64,000 nt of DNA, from positions 186,001-250,000 of the forward strand of contig WGNA01000007.1 of assembly GCA_016124755.1 (NCBI GenBank), in the 5' to 3' direction. The first letter of the stretch is position 1, and each line of letters begins with the position of its first letter. Positions 20,919-30,146 of this stretch are shown here, one piece after another. The notes under the pieces are model-generated. The model worked only from the letters and a program-made list of their open reading frames with translations, was not told where the DNA came from and searched no databases. This stretch comes from Bacteroidota bacterium. GTDB taxonomy: Bacteria; Bacteroidota; Bacteroidia; NS11-12g; UBA9320. The position numbers and the translations under genes are program-made.

Positions 20919-22073
20919 TCAGCTTTTTAATGGCTTGTATTGATTTCTGATTAAAGTGATTATCTGACTGTAAATCGGCTGTGTGAACTGAACAAATAAA
21001 TCCTGTGGAGCCGGAGGATATGCTTCCCGTTGCTTGGTTAAATTAATTTGATCTTTGGTTAAAGCTTCTTCCATTCCATTGTATGTAGCCCAAGAAGTTG
21101 ACCATACATAAGTACCCGGAAACTTTCGTTGCTGCAGGGTTGCTCCCGAATGTGCATCCACAATTTGAAAATCCAGTAGTCCGGATGAGGTAAGGGTTTT
21201 CTGATACGTTGTAAGTTTTGCTTTTGCAGTACCGTACACATCCTTTTTACCTTCTTCCGTATTTATCGATCCGATTTTTACGCTGTCTTTGGTAATGGTT
21301 TCTGTTGACTCTTTAATATATGCCTGCCCTACCACAAAATCATCAAACTGCATAACGATCACCTCATCAGGTTGAATTCCCAATGCATCCAATTCGGCAC
21401 TGCGGTAGAATTGAACAAAGGTGTAATCCAGACTTCTTACATACGATAAAATCTGATTCTGAAAAAATTCATTAGTTAAAGCAAGACTTCTCGAATGAAT
21501 CGGAATATCATCGATCAGCACTTTTATGGTTCCCATATCGAGCGCCTGTTGAAGATAATTATCAATTTTATCGTATTGAGGTGTGAAATTTTTTGCATCC
21601 AGAAAATGCCGGTAAGCAGCTCTTCCCGATGAAGCATTGTTCTTTTCAAGTTCCTTCACTCCCGCATTAAAATGTGCCTTTGAAGCATCCAAACGGGCTT
21701 GTTGAACTTCATTCTGAAATAATTTTGGAGACTTGATCAGCTTAGCACATTCCGGACACAGATTGATTTGATTATACAATTCATTGAGTGTTTCGTAATG
21801 ACTCACTACTCCGTCGTTTCTGAATTCCGCATCACTCGATTTGAGTTGCGCAATCTGATCGAGGTGATATTTCAGCGCATGTTCGTAAGCCAGTGGAAGA
21901 TACTTTCTGGCGTTCTTGTTATCAGGATTACTTCTCAAACGGTTTATCGCCTGATAGGTCGCCTGATCATAATCACCTTGCTGAAATTTCTTTTTACCGG
22001 TTGCGCAGGAATTAATTAGCGGTAGTAAAAAGAGAATGTAAATAATTCGGATTTGGGGTAAACACTTTTTCAT
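20919..22073 (-). CDS. Outer membrane lipoprotein of unknown function
   Basis: A 384-residue protein with a lipoprotein signal (IIYILFLLPLINSC, lipobox INSC). The N-terminal half is helical with TPR-like spacing (GDYDQATYQAINRLRSNPDN, AGVKELEKNNASSGRAAYRH); the second half is strand-rich and ends PAPQDLFVQFTQPIYSQIIT. I recognise no named family. I chose the ATG at 22073; the frame extends to 22199 without signal-peptide features. A perfect -7 box lies 32 nt upstream. It is convergent with the OmpA-like gene, which hints at an envelope role but no more. Confidence 0.75.
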   Translation of the reverse strand: MKKCLPQIRIIYILFLLPLINSCATGKKKFQQGDYDQATYQAINRLRSNPDNKNARKYLPLAYEHALKYHLDQIAQLKSSDAEFRNDGVVSHYETLNELYNQINLCPECAKLIKSPKLFQNEVQQARLDASKAHFNAGVKELEKNNASSGRAAYRHFLDAKNFTPQYDKIDNYLQQALDMGTIKVLIDDIPIHSRSLALTNEFFQNQILSYVRSLDYTFVQFYRSAELDALGIQPDEVIVMQFDDFVVGQAYIKESTETITKDSVKIGSINTEEGKKDVYGTAKAKLTTYQKTLTSSGLLDFQIVDAHSGATLQQRKFPGTYVWSTSWATYNGMEEALTKDQINLTKQREAYPPAPQDLFVQFTQPIYSQIITLIRNQYKPLKS

Positions 22074-22105
22074 AAGCAAATCACATTGGTTATGTGACCT
22101 GCCGA

Positions 22106-22113
22106 CAAAAATA
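22106..22113 (-). promoter_or_regulatory. -7 box (TATTTTTG) of the lipoprotein gene
   Basis: Perfect match to TAnnTTTG on the minus strand, 32 nt before the ATG at 22073. No TTG is found at the expected -33 distance. Confidence 0.45.
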
Positions 22114-22290
22114 ATCCCAGTCGACACAAACCGCTGTTTCGATAGCATTTCAATTAAAAACAAAATCCTGTCGTATGATTTGTTGAACCAAATACACAAA
22201 TGCTGTCATGTATTGAGCACAGTAATTATTAGAATAAAAAACTTTTGGAATTGCGTTAACCATCTGCCGCCTGTATTTTGGCAGACCGGA

Positions 22291-23769
22291 ATGAACAGAC
22301 TCTTAATTCTTTTATTCTCTGTCTTTTTGTTGAATGAAAATTCGATAAGCCAAAGTATCTGCAGTGAGGAATACCCAACCAAAATAGTTAGCCAGACCAA
22401 AAGATTAAATCTTTCGAAGCGCAACGGGCACTACCTCATTCACGCATATCAGCGAAGACGTTCAACGATAATCGAAACCGATTCTGCTTTTCATGTTATC
22501 CGGAAAACTTATCATAAATACAAAACCAGTTTCTGGAGACGCGAATTTTTAAGAACACCCTATAAAGGCGGTTGGCTGAGAATGTTCACCGAAAACACCG
22601 GACTCATCGAAAACGAGACAGACGTTTTTGTAGAAACTGAAGATGTAGACCTCAAAGACTCTTTCCGGTTTAAAGTTGTTTCCATCGACAAGAGATTTGT
22701 TCAGCCCGAAAATCTTCATATTTCCATAAGAGATTCCACCCTTCTCTGCTGGTACGAAATGGACATGGCTCCCAGAACCAATGATGAACAAATTCACTTT
22801 GTTGAATTAAATCTCAACACCGGTTATCCGGTAATCATGAAAGCATTTCCCGGTTTTTCAAACGAACTAACCCGTTACTTCCGGGCATATTCTCTTAGCG
22901 ATGGAAGCTTCGCACTCTTTGGCCGGCACTATAATATTTCGGTTCAGGACAAACGGGCCGGTGCTCCGAATTATCGTTTTTGCATAACACGATTTGACCC
23001 CATTAAAGAAACCTGCAAAACACATTTCATTAGTTCAGACGACCGCTTTGCTTCCGGTGTTAATTGTTCCATTATCGGCGATTCTCTCTGGTGTGCGTAT
23101 TTTACATCCGCAAAAAATAAAACGCTGCGCGACCGCATTCATTTCTCTGTTTATCGGATTTCGAAAGACACATCTTTTGAAGTGGACTCATTTTTACTGG
23201 AAGGCTCCGGGCTTCCCAAATATTCTCTTACGTTTAATAAATTCTTTAATGAATACAGAAACCTCTGGGTCGACGGCATGGTGAGCCGGGAAGATGGTTT
23301 CGACGTTTTTGTTGAATTTTTCTCAACTACAACCGGGAGTTATTCCAGTTCCTCAACCACCACTACATATTATTTCGGCCCCATGTCGATCTTGCACCTG
23401 AACGGCAATCAACTCGATACGATTTGTTTGCTAAATAAAGATCAATTAACTGAAATGGATCGCGGTCTTTTCAGCACTTATAAAGTCTTTTCGTATAAGA
23501 ATGATTACCTGATTCTCTTCAATGAATTACACAATCCGGAAAAACGAAAGAACTTTTTAAGACACTACCGAACGCTCACAACACAGAGTAATTTAATTAT
23601 AAACCGGGTTGACCCGAAACGAAAGAAAGTGGTGACTTCTGTTATCCGAAATAATAAAAAAGACAACCGGATGCCGGTCGTTTCCGAAACATTAAAATCA
23701 GGAAATGAATTGGTTTTCCTGCTTTACCGGAAAAAACATTTTAGTCTGATGTGCTATTCCCTGAACTAA
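22291..23769 (+). CDS. Secreted protein of unknown function
   Basis: A 492-residue protein with a signal peptide (LLILLFSVFLLNENSISQ). The rest is strand-rich, with repeated aromatic and charged strands (FVETEDVDLKDSFRFKVVSI, FHISIRD-like and YFGPMSILHLNGNQLDTICL), compatible with a beta-propeller or beta-helical fold; I recognise no domain. A serine/threonine tract near the middle (YSSSSTTTTYYF) stands out. The ATG at 22291 fits the signal peptide; the upstream open frame back to 22180 does not look coding. It is divergent from the lipoprotein gene and convergent with tpiA. Confidence 0.65.
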   Translation: MNRLLILLFSVFLLNENSISQSICSEEYPTKIVSQTKRLNLSKRNGHYLIHAYQRRRSTIIETDSAFHVIRKTYHKYKTSFWRREFLRTPYKGGWLRMFTENTGLIENETDVFVETEDVDLKDSFRFKVVSIDKRFVQPENLHISIRDSTLLCWYEMDMAPRTNDEQIHFVELNLNTGYPVIMKAFPGFSNELTRYFRAYSLSDGSFALFGRHYNISVQDKRAGAPNYRFCITRFDPIKETCKTHFISSDDRFASGVNCSIIGDSLWCAYFTSAKNKTLRDRIHFSVYRISKDTSFEVDSFLLEGSGLPKYSLTFNKFFNEYRNLWVDGMVSREDGFDVFVEFFSTTTGSYSSSSTTTTYYFGPMSILHLNGNQLDTICLLNKDQLTEMDRGLFSTYKVFSYKNDYLILFNELHNPEKRKNFLRHYRTLTTQSNLIINRVDPKRKKVVTSVIRNNKKDNRMPVVSETLKSGNELVFLLYRKKHFSLMCYSLN

Positions 23770-23771
23770 AA

Positions 23772-24536
23772 TCAGGCTTTTACGATTTCAGAAAAACTAA
23801 TTGCATCGAGTGCTGCCCCTCCGATAAGACCGCCGTCTATATCCGGCATGGCGAATAATTCTCTTGCATTAGAGGGCTTCACGCTGCCACCGTAGAGAAT
23901 ACGAATGGAAGAGGCGATTTCTTCTCCAAATTTCCCACGGATAACATTTCTCGATTCAGCATGAATTTCCTGTGCTTGTCCGGCACTTGCTGTTTTTCCG
24001 GTTCCAATTGCCCAAACCGGTTCATACGCCAGAATCAAATTAGACATTTGGTCAGATGTAAGATGAAAAAGACCTTCTTCCAACTGGCGGGTAACAATTT
24101 CAATGTGTTTTTCAGATTCGCGTTCTTCAAGGGTTTCTCCGAAACAATAGATTACCTGAAGATCATTTTCTAATGCCCGATCAATTTTCTGAGCCAACAT
24201 TGAATTGGTTTCTCCAAAATACTGACGGCGCTCCGAATGTCCGATCAGCACTTGTTCAACCGGAACCGAAGCCAGCATTTCCGCCGAAATTTCTCCGGTA
24301 TATGCACCACTTTTTTCGTGATGACAATTTTGCGCTCCCAGTTTAATTCCACTGCCGTTTAAACTGTTCTGAAAGATTTTGAGATGCGTGAACGGAGCGA
24401 AAATACTTACATCGCTTTGTTCAATATCTGCTTCTTTAATGTTTTCGAGAATGTCTGACAGTAATTGAAATCCGTCGTTCAACGATGTATTCATCTTCCA
24501 GTTTCCGGCAACAAGTCTCTTTCTGTTCATGCTCAT
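23772..24536 (-). CDS. tpiA: Triose-phosphate isomerase
   Basis: Interconverts dihydroxyacetone phosphate and glyceraldehyde 3-phosphate in glycolysis. The 254-residue TIM barrel shows the substrate lysine segment AGNWKMN, the catalytic histidine IGHSERRQYF, the catalytic glutamate AYEPVWAIGTGKTAS, and the phosphate-binding ILYGGSVKPSNA. The start is ATG 24536 or, two codons on, 24530. It lies 7 nt after the GlmU-like gene and is probably co-transcribed with it. Confidence 0.97.
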   Translation of the reverse strand: MSMNRKRLVAGNWKMNTSLNDGFQLLSDILENIKEADIEQSDVSIFAPFTHLKIFQNSLNGSGIKLGAQNCHHEKSGAYTGEISAEMLASVPVEQVLIGHSERRQYFGETNSMLAQKIDRALENDLQVIYCFGETLEERESEKHIEIVTRQLEEGLFHLTSDQMSNLILAYEPVWAIGTGKTASAGQAQEIHAESRNVIRGKFGEEIASSIRILYGGSVKPSNARELFAMPDIDGGLIGGAALDAISFSEIVKA

Positions 24537-24543
24537 TTTAGAT

Positions 24544-25731
24544 TTAAACTATGGATGTTGAACCCTCCCAAAAACGGTTTCCGGAAGTTTGTTCAAAAAC
24601 GTGTTTTAATATTTCTTTTTCTGTTTGATCTAATTCCTTTCCTCTTCGCATCATAACCAATGCTGCCGTTTCAAAGGCTTTGTTCAATTGGTATGTTGTA
24701 AATCCGCTGCTTCCTCCCCATGAAAATGACGGAACAAAATTTCGCGGAAAACCACTTCCGAATATGTTTGAACTCACTCCGACCATTGTTCCTGTATTAA
24801 ACATAGTGTTGATTCCGCATTTGGAATGATCACCCATTATCAGCCCGCAAAATTGTTGTCCGGTTGCACGGAAACGTTTGGTCGGGTAATCCCAGAGTTT
24901 TACTTCTGCGTAGTTATTTTTAAGATTAGAATTATTGGTATCGGCTCCAAGATTACACCATTCGCCGAGCACACTGTTTCCCAAAAATCCGTCGTGACCT
25001 TTGTTCGAAAATCCGGTAATTACCGAATTGCCAACCTCTCCGCCAACCTTGCTGTAAGGTCCAACGGTTGTTGCACCATAAATTTTAGCACCGAGTTTTA
25101 AAGCTCCGTGTTCGCAAATTGCAAGACTCCCGCGTACCATGGCACCTTCCATTATTTCAGCATCTTTTCCTACGTAGATAACGCCTCCATCCGGATTTAA
25201 AAATGCCCCTTCCACTCTGGCTCCGGCTTCTAAAAAGATTTCTCCTTTTCCGGTTACCACATTAGATGAAGATAATTTTTCACTGGTTCTGCCTGCTGTA
25301 ATAAGATTGAAATCCCGCCGAATCTCTTGTTCGTTTTTCAGAAAGATATCTTCCGGAAAATCGACAAAATCTGCTTCTGATTCTTTCCATAGAAAACCGG
25401 AATTATCGCTCGATGGCGAAAAACCTTTAGTGGCAATTATTTTTCCCGAAATCGTTTTTAACCCCTCTCCTTCCTTCAGTGACAAAACGGTTTCTGCTAA
25501 TGATGCATCCGGCAAAACCCGGCCGTTGATCCACAACTCAGTTGATTCACCCCAACCCGGAAATTTGGCAGATAAATAATCCTGCGTTTCAAACCGGCAG
25601 TCGTTGCCCGTTCTCTTTTCCCACTTTTCGCGGATGGTTAAAATTCCGACCCGCAATTCAGCACAAGGACGTGTGAAAGTTAAAGGCAGGAGGTGATCCC
25701 GCTGCTGGTCATCGAAAAGGCTGATTTTCAT
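24544..25731 (-). CDS. GlmU-family protein (sugar nucleotidyltransferase-like, left-handed beta-helix)
   Basis: A 395-residue protein opening MKISLFDDQQRDHLLPLTFT and RPCAELRVGILTIREKW, the signature of the NTP_transf_4 family annotated in Bacteroidota as GlmU-like. It lacks the classical LAAGxGTRM loop at the N-terminus, normal for this family but leaving the nucleotidyl-transfer reaction unproven. The second half is a hexapeptide-repeat beta-helix (VEGAFLNPDGGVIYVGKDAE, IMEGAMVRGSLAICEHGA) as in acetyltransferases. It probably acts on a sugar phosphate for cell-wall or surface polysaccharide. A 9-bp AT-rich inverted repeat (AAAAAGATT / AATCTTTTT, 25732-25760) sits just before its start. Confidence 0.85.
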   Translation of the reverse strand: MKISLFDDQQRDHLLPLTFTRPCAELRVGILTIREKWEKRTGNDCRFETQDYLSAKFPGWGESTELWINGRVLPDASLAETVLSLKEGEGLKTISGKIIATKGFSPSSDNSGFLWKESEADFVDFPEDIFLKNEQEIRRDFNLITAGRTSEKLSSSNVVTGKGEIFLEAGARVEGAFLNPDGGVIYVGKDAEIMEGAMVRGSLAICEHGALKLGAKIYGATTVGPYSKVGGEVGNSVITGFSNKGHDGFLGNSVLGEWCNLGADTNNSNLKNNYAEVKLWDYPTKRFRATGQQFCGLIMGDHSKCGINTMFNTGTMVGVSSNIFGSGFPRNFVPSFSWGGSSGFTTYQLNKAFETAALVMMRRGKELDQTEKEILKHVFEQTSGNRFWEGSTSIV

Positions 25732-25767
25732 AAAAAGATTTTTAGAATCGGAATCTTTTTAAACAAA

Positions 25768-25799
25768 CAAAGCCCTCAACCCGTCGGAAGAGAGCTTTG
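25768..25799 (-). terminator. Intrinsic terminator of rpmE
   Basis: On the minus strand the stem CAAAGCTCTC / GAGGGCTTTG (one wobble) with a 12-nt loop is followed by TTTGTTT, 20 nt after the L31 stop. Confidence 0.65.
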
Positions 25800-25819
25800 T
25801 AAATTCTTTCAATACTGTT

Positions 25820-26071
25820 TTATTTCTTTTTACCGTAACGCTTGTTGAACTTGTCGATACGTCCTGCGGTATCAACAAAGTTCATCTTACCGGTATAAAA
25901 CGGGTGAGAAGTGTTACTGATCTCAAGTTTGTAGAGCGGATACTCATTTCCGTCTTCCCACTTAATAGTCTCTTTGGTATCAACTGTAGAACGGGTCATA
26001 AAGGTGTGATCGTTCGACATGTCTTTGAAGACAACCATTCTGTAATTCTCCGGGTGAATACCTTGTTTCAT
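25820..26071 (-). CDS. rpmE: 50S ribosomal protein L31, type B
   Basis: An 83-residue type B L31: [18 protein letters not shown], the long [20 protein letters not shown] insertion, [11 protein letters not shown] and [12 protein letters not shown]. The zinc cysteines of type A are absent, so it belongs to the zinc-independent class, commonly the only L31 in Bacteroidota. It is followed by its own terminator and is divergent from the sulfatase gene. Confidence 0.96.
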   Translation of the reverse strand: MKQGIHPENYRMVVFKDMSNDHTFMTRSTVDTKETIKWEDGNEYPLYKLEISNTSHPFYTGKMNFVDTAGRIDKFNKRYGKKK

Positions 26072-26135
26072 ATTCGTACTAAATAATTTCTCTTTTCAAT
26101 CTTCAACAGACCTCCGGTCGAATCAGACCGATGCC

Positions 26136-26143
26136 TATTTTTG
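26136..26143 (+). promoter_or_regulatory. -7 box (TATTTTTG) upstream of the sulfatase gene
   Basis: Perfect TAnnTTTG match. The last three bases are also the first possible in-frame TTG (26141) of the downstream gene, which therefore cannot be the real start if this box is used. Confidence 0.5.
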
Positions 26144-26185
26144 AAGGACTGCAAAATTAAAATAAAATCAATATCAGAAACTGAA

Positions 26186-28045
26186 TTGAAAAGCAAATTG
26201 AAGAAGAAGGTTGAGGTTCTAAAAAAATGGCTGTCGTCTTTTCCGTTTGCCTTTCTGATCATCAGGCTTTTAGCCACATTAACTGCACTCAGGTTCCTCT
26301 TTGGACTTTATAACTTTTCCTATTATTTCAATTCCGGATTTGGTCTCACCGACTTTATTAAAGCAGTATTCTTTGGAATCCGGCTCGATCTGATTCCGGT
26401 GTATTCCATTGGTTGCGTGCTGTGGCTACTCTGGATTGTAAAACCAGCCAACCGGATTTTCAGGTTCGTGCTCGCACTTTCAATCTTTGTTTTCACCCTG
26501 ATTACGGCGGTTGACGCTGCCTATTTCCGGTTCTCCAAAGAAAGAATCGGACTCGACATCCGGAACCTGCTGGCTTCCGACAACAACATTTCACTGTTTC
26601 AATATGTGAAAGACTACTGGCATCTGGCTTTATTAGTCGTGATATTTTCAGGGTTGAGTTATCGGTGGTTATCAAAATCGTTTAACCATAAAAAGGAACT
26701 TCAAAGAAGAGTTTTACCCAATCTCATTTTACTGGTTTCTGTTTTTATAATAGCCAGGGGTGGCTTAAGACGACGACCGATCCGATCGGCAGATGCCGCT
26801 AATTATGTATCCGGTTCCTGGGTATCCTTTAGTCTAAATCCCGCTCTGCTCGTAGCAGAATCCTGGTCGCAGTTTTCATCTTCGCTCGTAGATCAGGTAC
26901 ACGAACAACAACCTGAAATCCGTCATTTCGGAAGAACCGATTTTCAGCCGGTAAACTTCATTTTCATCATCGCCGAAAGTTTCGGAAAAGAATACACCGT
27001 TCTCAACCACAACTACTGCGTGAACTACACTCCCCGATTAAACGCTTTGATGGATTCTTCACTGGTTTTCACGAATGCGTATGCGAACGGACTAAAATCG
27101 ATGGACGCAGTTCCGGCCTTGTTCTCAGGAATTCCCAGACTCGAAAGTGAGGCATTTATCAATTCTCCAAAATCCATTAATGCTTACGGAAGTATTTTTT
27201 CCATGTTGAAAGATCTCAGTTATACATCAAGTTTTTTTCATGGGGCTAATAATTCCACGATGGGGTTTCAGTCGTATTTAAAATCTCAGGGACTCGACTC
27301 CTATTTCGGAATAAATGAATATCCAAAAGATCGATTTGCCTACGACTTTGATGGAAACTGGGGAATTTACGATTTACCCTGGTTGCTCTTTTCTGAAAGC
27401 GTAATTGACAAACAAAAAGAGCCTTTCGTTTCTGCCGTTTTTACGCTTAGCAGTCATCATCCGTATCCGATTCCGGATGCCTATAAGAACAGGTTCGACA
27501 AAGGCAATCTGAAGATTCATGAAAGTATTGGCTACACCGATTTTGCCATCGACTCCTTTATTAATGCCTGTAAAAAAGAAGAGTGGTTTAAAAGAACCGT
27601 CTTCGTGATAACCGCGGATCACAGCTCCGAAAATGCGATGCACGCTTTCAGAACACCATCCGGTAAATACGAGATTCCGGTTCTGTTTTATGCCCCAGGA
27701 ATTATTGAAGCCGCAAAAAATAACCGCACACTCTCACAGATTGATATTGTCCCCACCTTGCTTGATCTGCTCGGAATCCCAGTGACTTATTCCGGTCTCG
27801 GTCATTCGGTTTTAAATTCCGACTCGAAAGATCTGGTTGTTCATTTTGATAATGGCGTTTATCATATCACGGAACAAAACTGGAACTTTGGCATGACGGC
27901 GGAACGCAATGTCTTTTTATACGACAAAGAAAAAGACCCGAACTGTCTTGAAAATGTGTTGAAAGATTATCCCGGAAAGGCCGACTCGATGAGAAGCGAT
28001 TTATTGCTGTTCACATCTCGTTATAAAGGCCTGCTCAACCGGTAA
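26186..28045 (+). CDS. LTA synthase-family membrane sulfatase/phosphotransferase
   Basis: A protein of about 620 residues: four to five membrane helices in the first 190 residues (AFLIIRLLATLTALRFLFGL, LIPVYSIGCVLWLLWIV, FVLALSIFVFTLITAVDA, LALLVVIFSGLSY) and an extracytoplasmic alkaline-phosphatase-fold domain. The latter has FIIAESFGKEY, LKSMDAVPALFSGIPR (position of the catalytic threonine/serine loop), ITADHSSEN and QIDIVPTLLDLLGIP. Relatives transfer glycerol phosphate or phosphoethanolamine to envelope glycans or lipids; the substrate here is unknown. There is no ATG before the membrane region: TTG 26186 is my choice, TTG 26198 is as likely, and TTG 26141 lies in a promoter box. Confidence 0.88.
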   Translation: MKSKLKKKVEVLKKWLSSFPFAFLIIRLLATLTALRFLFGLYNFSYYFNSGFGLTDFIKAVFFGIRLDLIPVYSIGCVLWLLWIVKPANRIFRFVLALSIFVFTLITAVDAAYFRFSKERIGLDIRNLLASDNNISLFQYVKDYWHLALLVVIFSGLSYRWLSKSFNHKKELQRRVLPNLILLVSVFIIARGGLRRRPIRSADAANYVSGSWVSFSLNPALLVAESWSQFSSSLVDQVHEQQPEIRHFGRTDFQPVNFIFIIAESFGKEYTVLNHNYCVNYTPRLNALMDSSLVFTNAYANGLKSMDAVPALFSGIPRLESEAFINSPKSINAYGSIFSMLKDLSYTSSFFHGANNSTMGFQSYLKSQGLDSYFGINEYPKDRFAYDFDGNWGIYDLPWLLFSESVIDKQKEPFVSAVFTLSSHHPYPIPDAYKNRFDKGNLKIHESIGYTDFAIDSFINACKKEEWFKRTVFVITADHSSENAMHAFRTPSGKYEIPVLFYAPGIIEAAKNNRTLSQIDIVPTLLDLLGIPVTYSGLGHSVLNSDSKDLVVHFDNGVYHITEQNWNFGMTAERNVFLYDKEKDPNCLENVLKDYPGKADSMRSDLLLFTSRYKGLLNR

Positions 28046-28053
28046 GCACACCT

Positions 28054-28061
28054 TATTTTTG
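28054..28061 (+). promoter_or_regulatory. -7 box (TATTTTTG) directly before hisS
   Basis: Perfect TAnnTTTG match ending 4 nt before the hisS ATG; transcription would begin at or next to the start codon. No -33 TTG at the canonical distance; hisS may also be read from the sulfatase transcript. Confidence 0.4.
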
Positions 28062-28065
28062 CCGC

Positions 28066-29430
28066 ATGCAAAAACCCAGTCTGCCCAAAGGCACCCGAGA
28101 CTTTGCCCCGCAAATTATGCGGAAACGATTGCACGTAATCAATACCATTGTTGAGGTGTACCGCAAATACGGATTCGAGCCACTCGAAACTCCGGCGATG
28201 GAAAACCTTTCAACCCTCACAGGGAAATACGGAGATGAAGGCGATAAACTCCTTTTTAAAATTCTCAACAACGGAAACTTTCTCGAAGGTTTAAATGCCG
28301 CAGATTTTGAAGCCGAAACCGACCTTAATAAAATCACCAATCACATTGCTGAAAAAGGTCTTCGGTACGATCTTACCGTTCCGTTAGCCCGGTTTGTTGT
28401 TCAGAATCAACACCTGATCAGCCTGCCGTTTAAGCGATATCAGATACAACCAGTTTGGCGTGCAGATCGGCCTCAGAAAGGACGATACCGTGAGTTCTGG
28501 CAATGCGATGCAGATGTTATCGGCACCGATTCACTGTTGTGCGAAGCCGATTTTTTATTGATTTATCACGAAGTATTCACCCGGCTTCATCTCAACAATT
28601 ACGAGGTAAAAATCAATCACCGGAAAATTCTGGAAGCCGTTGCCGAAACTATTGGTTACAAGGGTGAGCTAATGACATTAACCGTTGCCATAGACAAACT
28701 GGACAAGATCGGTTGGGAAGGTGTTTCCAAAGAATTAGCGGAACGGGGTTTCGCTCCGGAACAAAGCAAATTATTACAGGAACTTCTTCAGCAGTTTGAT
28801 TTCAATACGGATGTTATCGGTGCGCTTGAATTTAGTTTGAAAGACAGCGAAGCCAAATCAGCCGGCATTAATGCGATTAAAGAATTGCTGGCACTGCTCG
28901 GTAACAAAGTGAATTCTCTTCAGGTAAAATTAGACCTGAGTCTGGCAAGAGGTCTGGATTATTATACCGGTGTAATCTTCGAAGCCCTGATTCACGAATC
29001 CGGTATGGGCAGTGTTTCCGGAGGAGGTCGTTACGACAATCTAACCGGAGTTTTCGGGTTGCCGGGCGTTTCCGGAGTCGGAATTTCTTTCGGTCTCGAT
29101 CGCATTTTCGACATCATGGAAAACCGGAGTCTCTTTGCAGGCCAGGATCGTCCCGAATGCAAAATACTGCTCTGCCACTTCGACGAAGTCAGTTTCCATT
29201 ACACCAATGAAATCGCTCAGACACTTCGTGATAAAGGAATATCGGCGGAGGTTTATCCTGACATCCGCAAACTGAAAAAGCAACTCGATTATGCCAACAA
29301 GCGGAACTTCGCCTTTGTAGGTGTTGCCGGTTCGGAGGAAGTTCAGAATAAAACCATTCAACTGAAAGATATGGATGTGGGGAGCCAGTCGCAACTTGGG
29401 TTGAACGAATTAATTGAAAAGCTGAGATGA
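28066..29430 (+). CDS. hisS: Histidyl-tRNA synthetase
   Basis: Charges tRNA(His). The 454-residue class II synthetase begins MQKPSLPKGTRDFAP; it shows motif 2 (RPQKGRYREFWQCDADVIG), the histidine-binding region LDLSLARGLDYYTGVIFEA, motif 3 (GVGISFGLDRIFDIM) and a C-terminal anticodon-binding domain (ILLCHFDEVSFHYTNEIAQ). It overlaps the RluA-type gene by 4 nt (ATGA). Confidence 0.97.
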   Translation: MQKPSLPKGTRDFAPQIMRKRLHVINTIVEVYRKYGFEPLETPAMENLSTLTGKYGDEGDKLLFKILNNGNFLEGLNAADFEAETDLNKITNHIAEKGLRYDLTVPLARFVVQNQHLISLPFKRYQIQPVWRADRPQKGRYREFWQCDADVIGTDSLLCEADFLLIYHEVFTRLHLNNYEVKINHRKILEAVAETIGYKGELMTLTVAIDKLDKIGWEGVSKELAERGFAPEQSKLLQELLQQFDFNTDVIGALEFSLKDSEAKSAGINAIKELLALLGNKVNSLQVKLDLSLARGLDYYTGVIFEALIHESGMGSVSGGGRYDNLTGVFGLPGVSGVGISFGLDRIFDIMENRSLFAGQDRPECKILLCHFDEVSFHYTNEIAQTLRDKGISAEVYPDIRKLKKQLDYANKRNFAFVGVAGSEEVQNKTIQLKDMDVGSQSQLGLNELIEKLR

Positions 29431-30146
29431 AAATCCGTTCACTCGAACCGCTGATTTTATTTGAAGATGAAAACCTTATTGCCATTAACAAACCGGCAAT
29501 GATTTCAAGCCTTCAGGATCGCTGGGCAGAGACCATGAGTATTCAGTCGCTGGCGGAGGCGTATTGCGAAACGGCTCAGTTGTGTCACCGGTTAGACAAA
29601 GAAACCAGTGGTGTTTTGCTGATCGCGAAAAATCCCGAAACCTATCGGGAAGTTGCTCAGGGATTTTCCAAAAGACAAATCGATAAAACATATTGGGCAG
29701 TGCTGGAAGGCCGTCATTATTTCGATGCATTTGAGGTTGAAGTACCCTTGGCAACCAGTGCGCGGGGAAAAGCCAAAGTTGACTTCAGAGAAGGAAAGCC
29801 GGCATTAACGAGATTAAAAACGTTAGAAAACTTCCGGCACTTTACGCTTGCCGAATGTAAACCGGTGACAGGAAGACTGCATCAGATCCGAATTCACTGT
29901 GCAACGGTTAAAGCTCCTTTGATGTCTGATACTGTGTATGGCGGAAAACTTCATTATTTATCTGAGTTAAAACGAAATTTCAATCAGGGAAAAGACCGGG
30001 AACCCCGACCTATGATTGAAAGAACGGCACTTCATGCAAAGGCTATTCAACTGACATTGTATGATAAAATAATTCAGGTTGAAGCCCCGCTACCCAAAGA
30101 CTTTGATGTTCTGTTAACACTCCTCCGCAAATATGATTACACCTGA
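29427..30146 (+). CDS. RluA-family RNA pseudouridine synthase
   Basis: Isomerises uridine to pseudouridine in rRNA or tRNA. The 239 residues contain the catalytic-aspartate motif CHRLDKETSGVLLIAKN, KTYWAVLEGRHY, the CKPVTGRLHQIRIH block and LHAKAIQLTLYD. No N-terminal S4 domain is present, so it is closest to the short RluA/RluE-like or TruC group; the target cannot be told from sequence. It overlaps hisS upstream and the hydrolase gene downstream (14 nt). Confidence 0.93.
   Translation: MKIRSLEPLILFEDENLIAINKPAMISSLQDRWAETMSIQSLAEAYCETAQLCHRLDKETSGVLLIAKNPETYREVAQGFSKRQIDKTYWAVLEGRHYFDAFEVEVPLATSARGKAKVDFREGKPALTRLKTLENFRHFTLAECKPVTGRLHQIRIHCATVKAPLMSDTVYGGKLHYLSELKRNFNQGKDREPRPMIERTALHAKAIQLTLYDKIIQVEAPLPKDFDVLLTLLRKYDYT

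Noticed and set aside
22180-22290. Upstream extension of the secreted protein gene at 22.3 kb
   Set aside because: The extension overlaps the promoter region of the divergent gene and places 37 residues before a clear signal peptide.
25688-25699. On the minus strand GGATCACCTCCT, identical to the 3' end of 16S rRNA including the anti-Shine-Dalgarno
   Set aside because: It encodes the conserved RDHLLPL start of the GlmU-like protein; no other rRNA sequence surrounds it, so the match follows from the codons.
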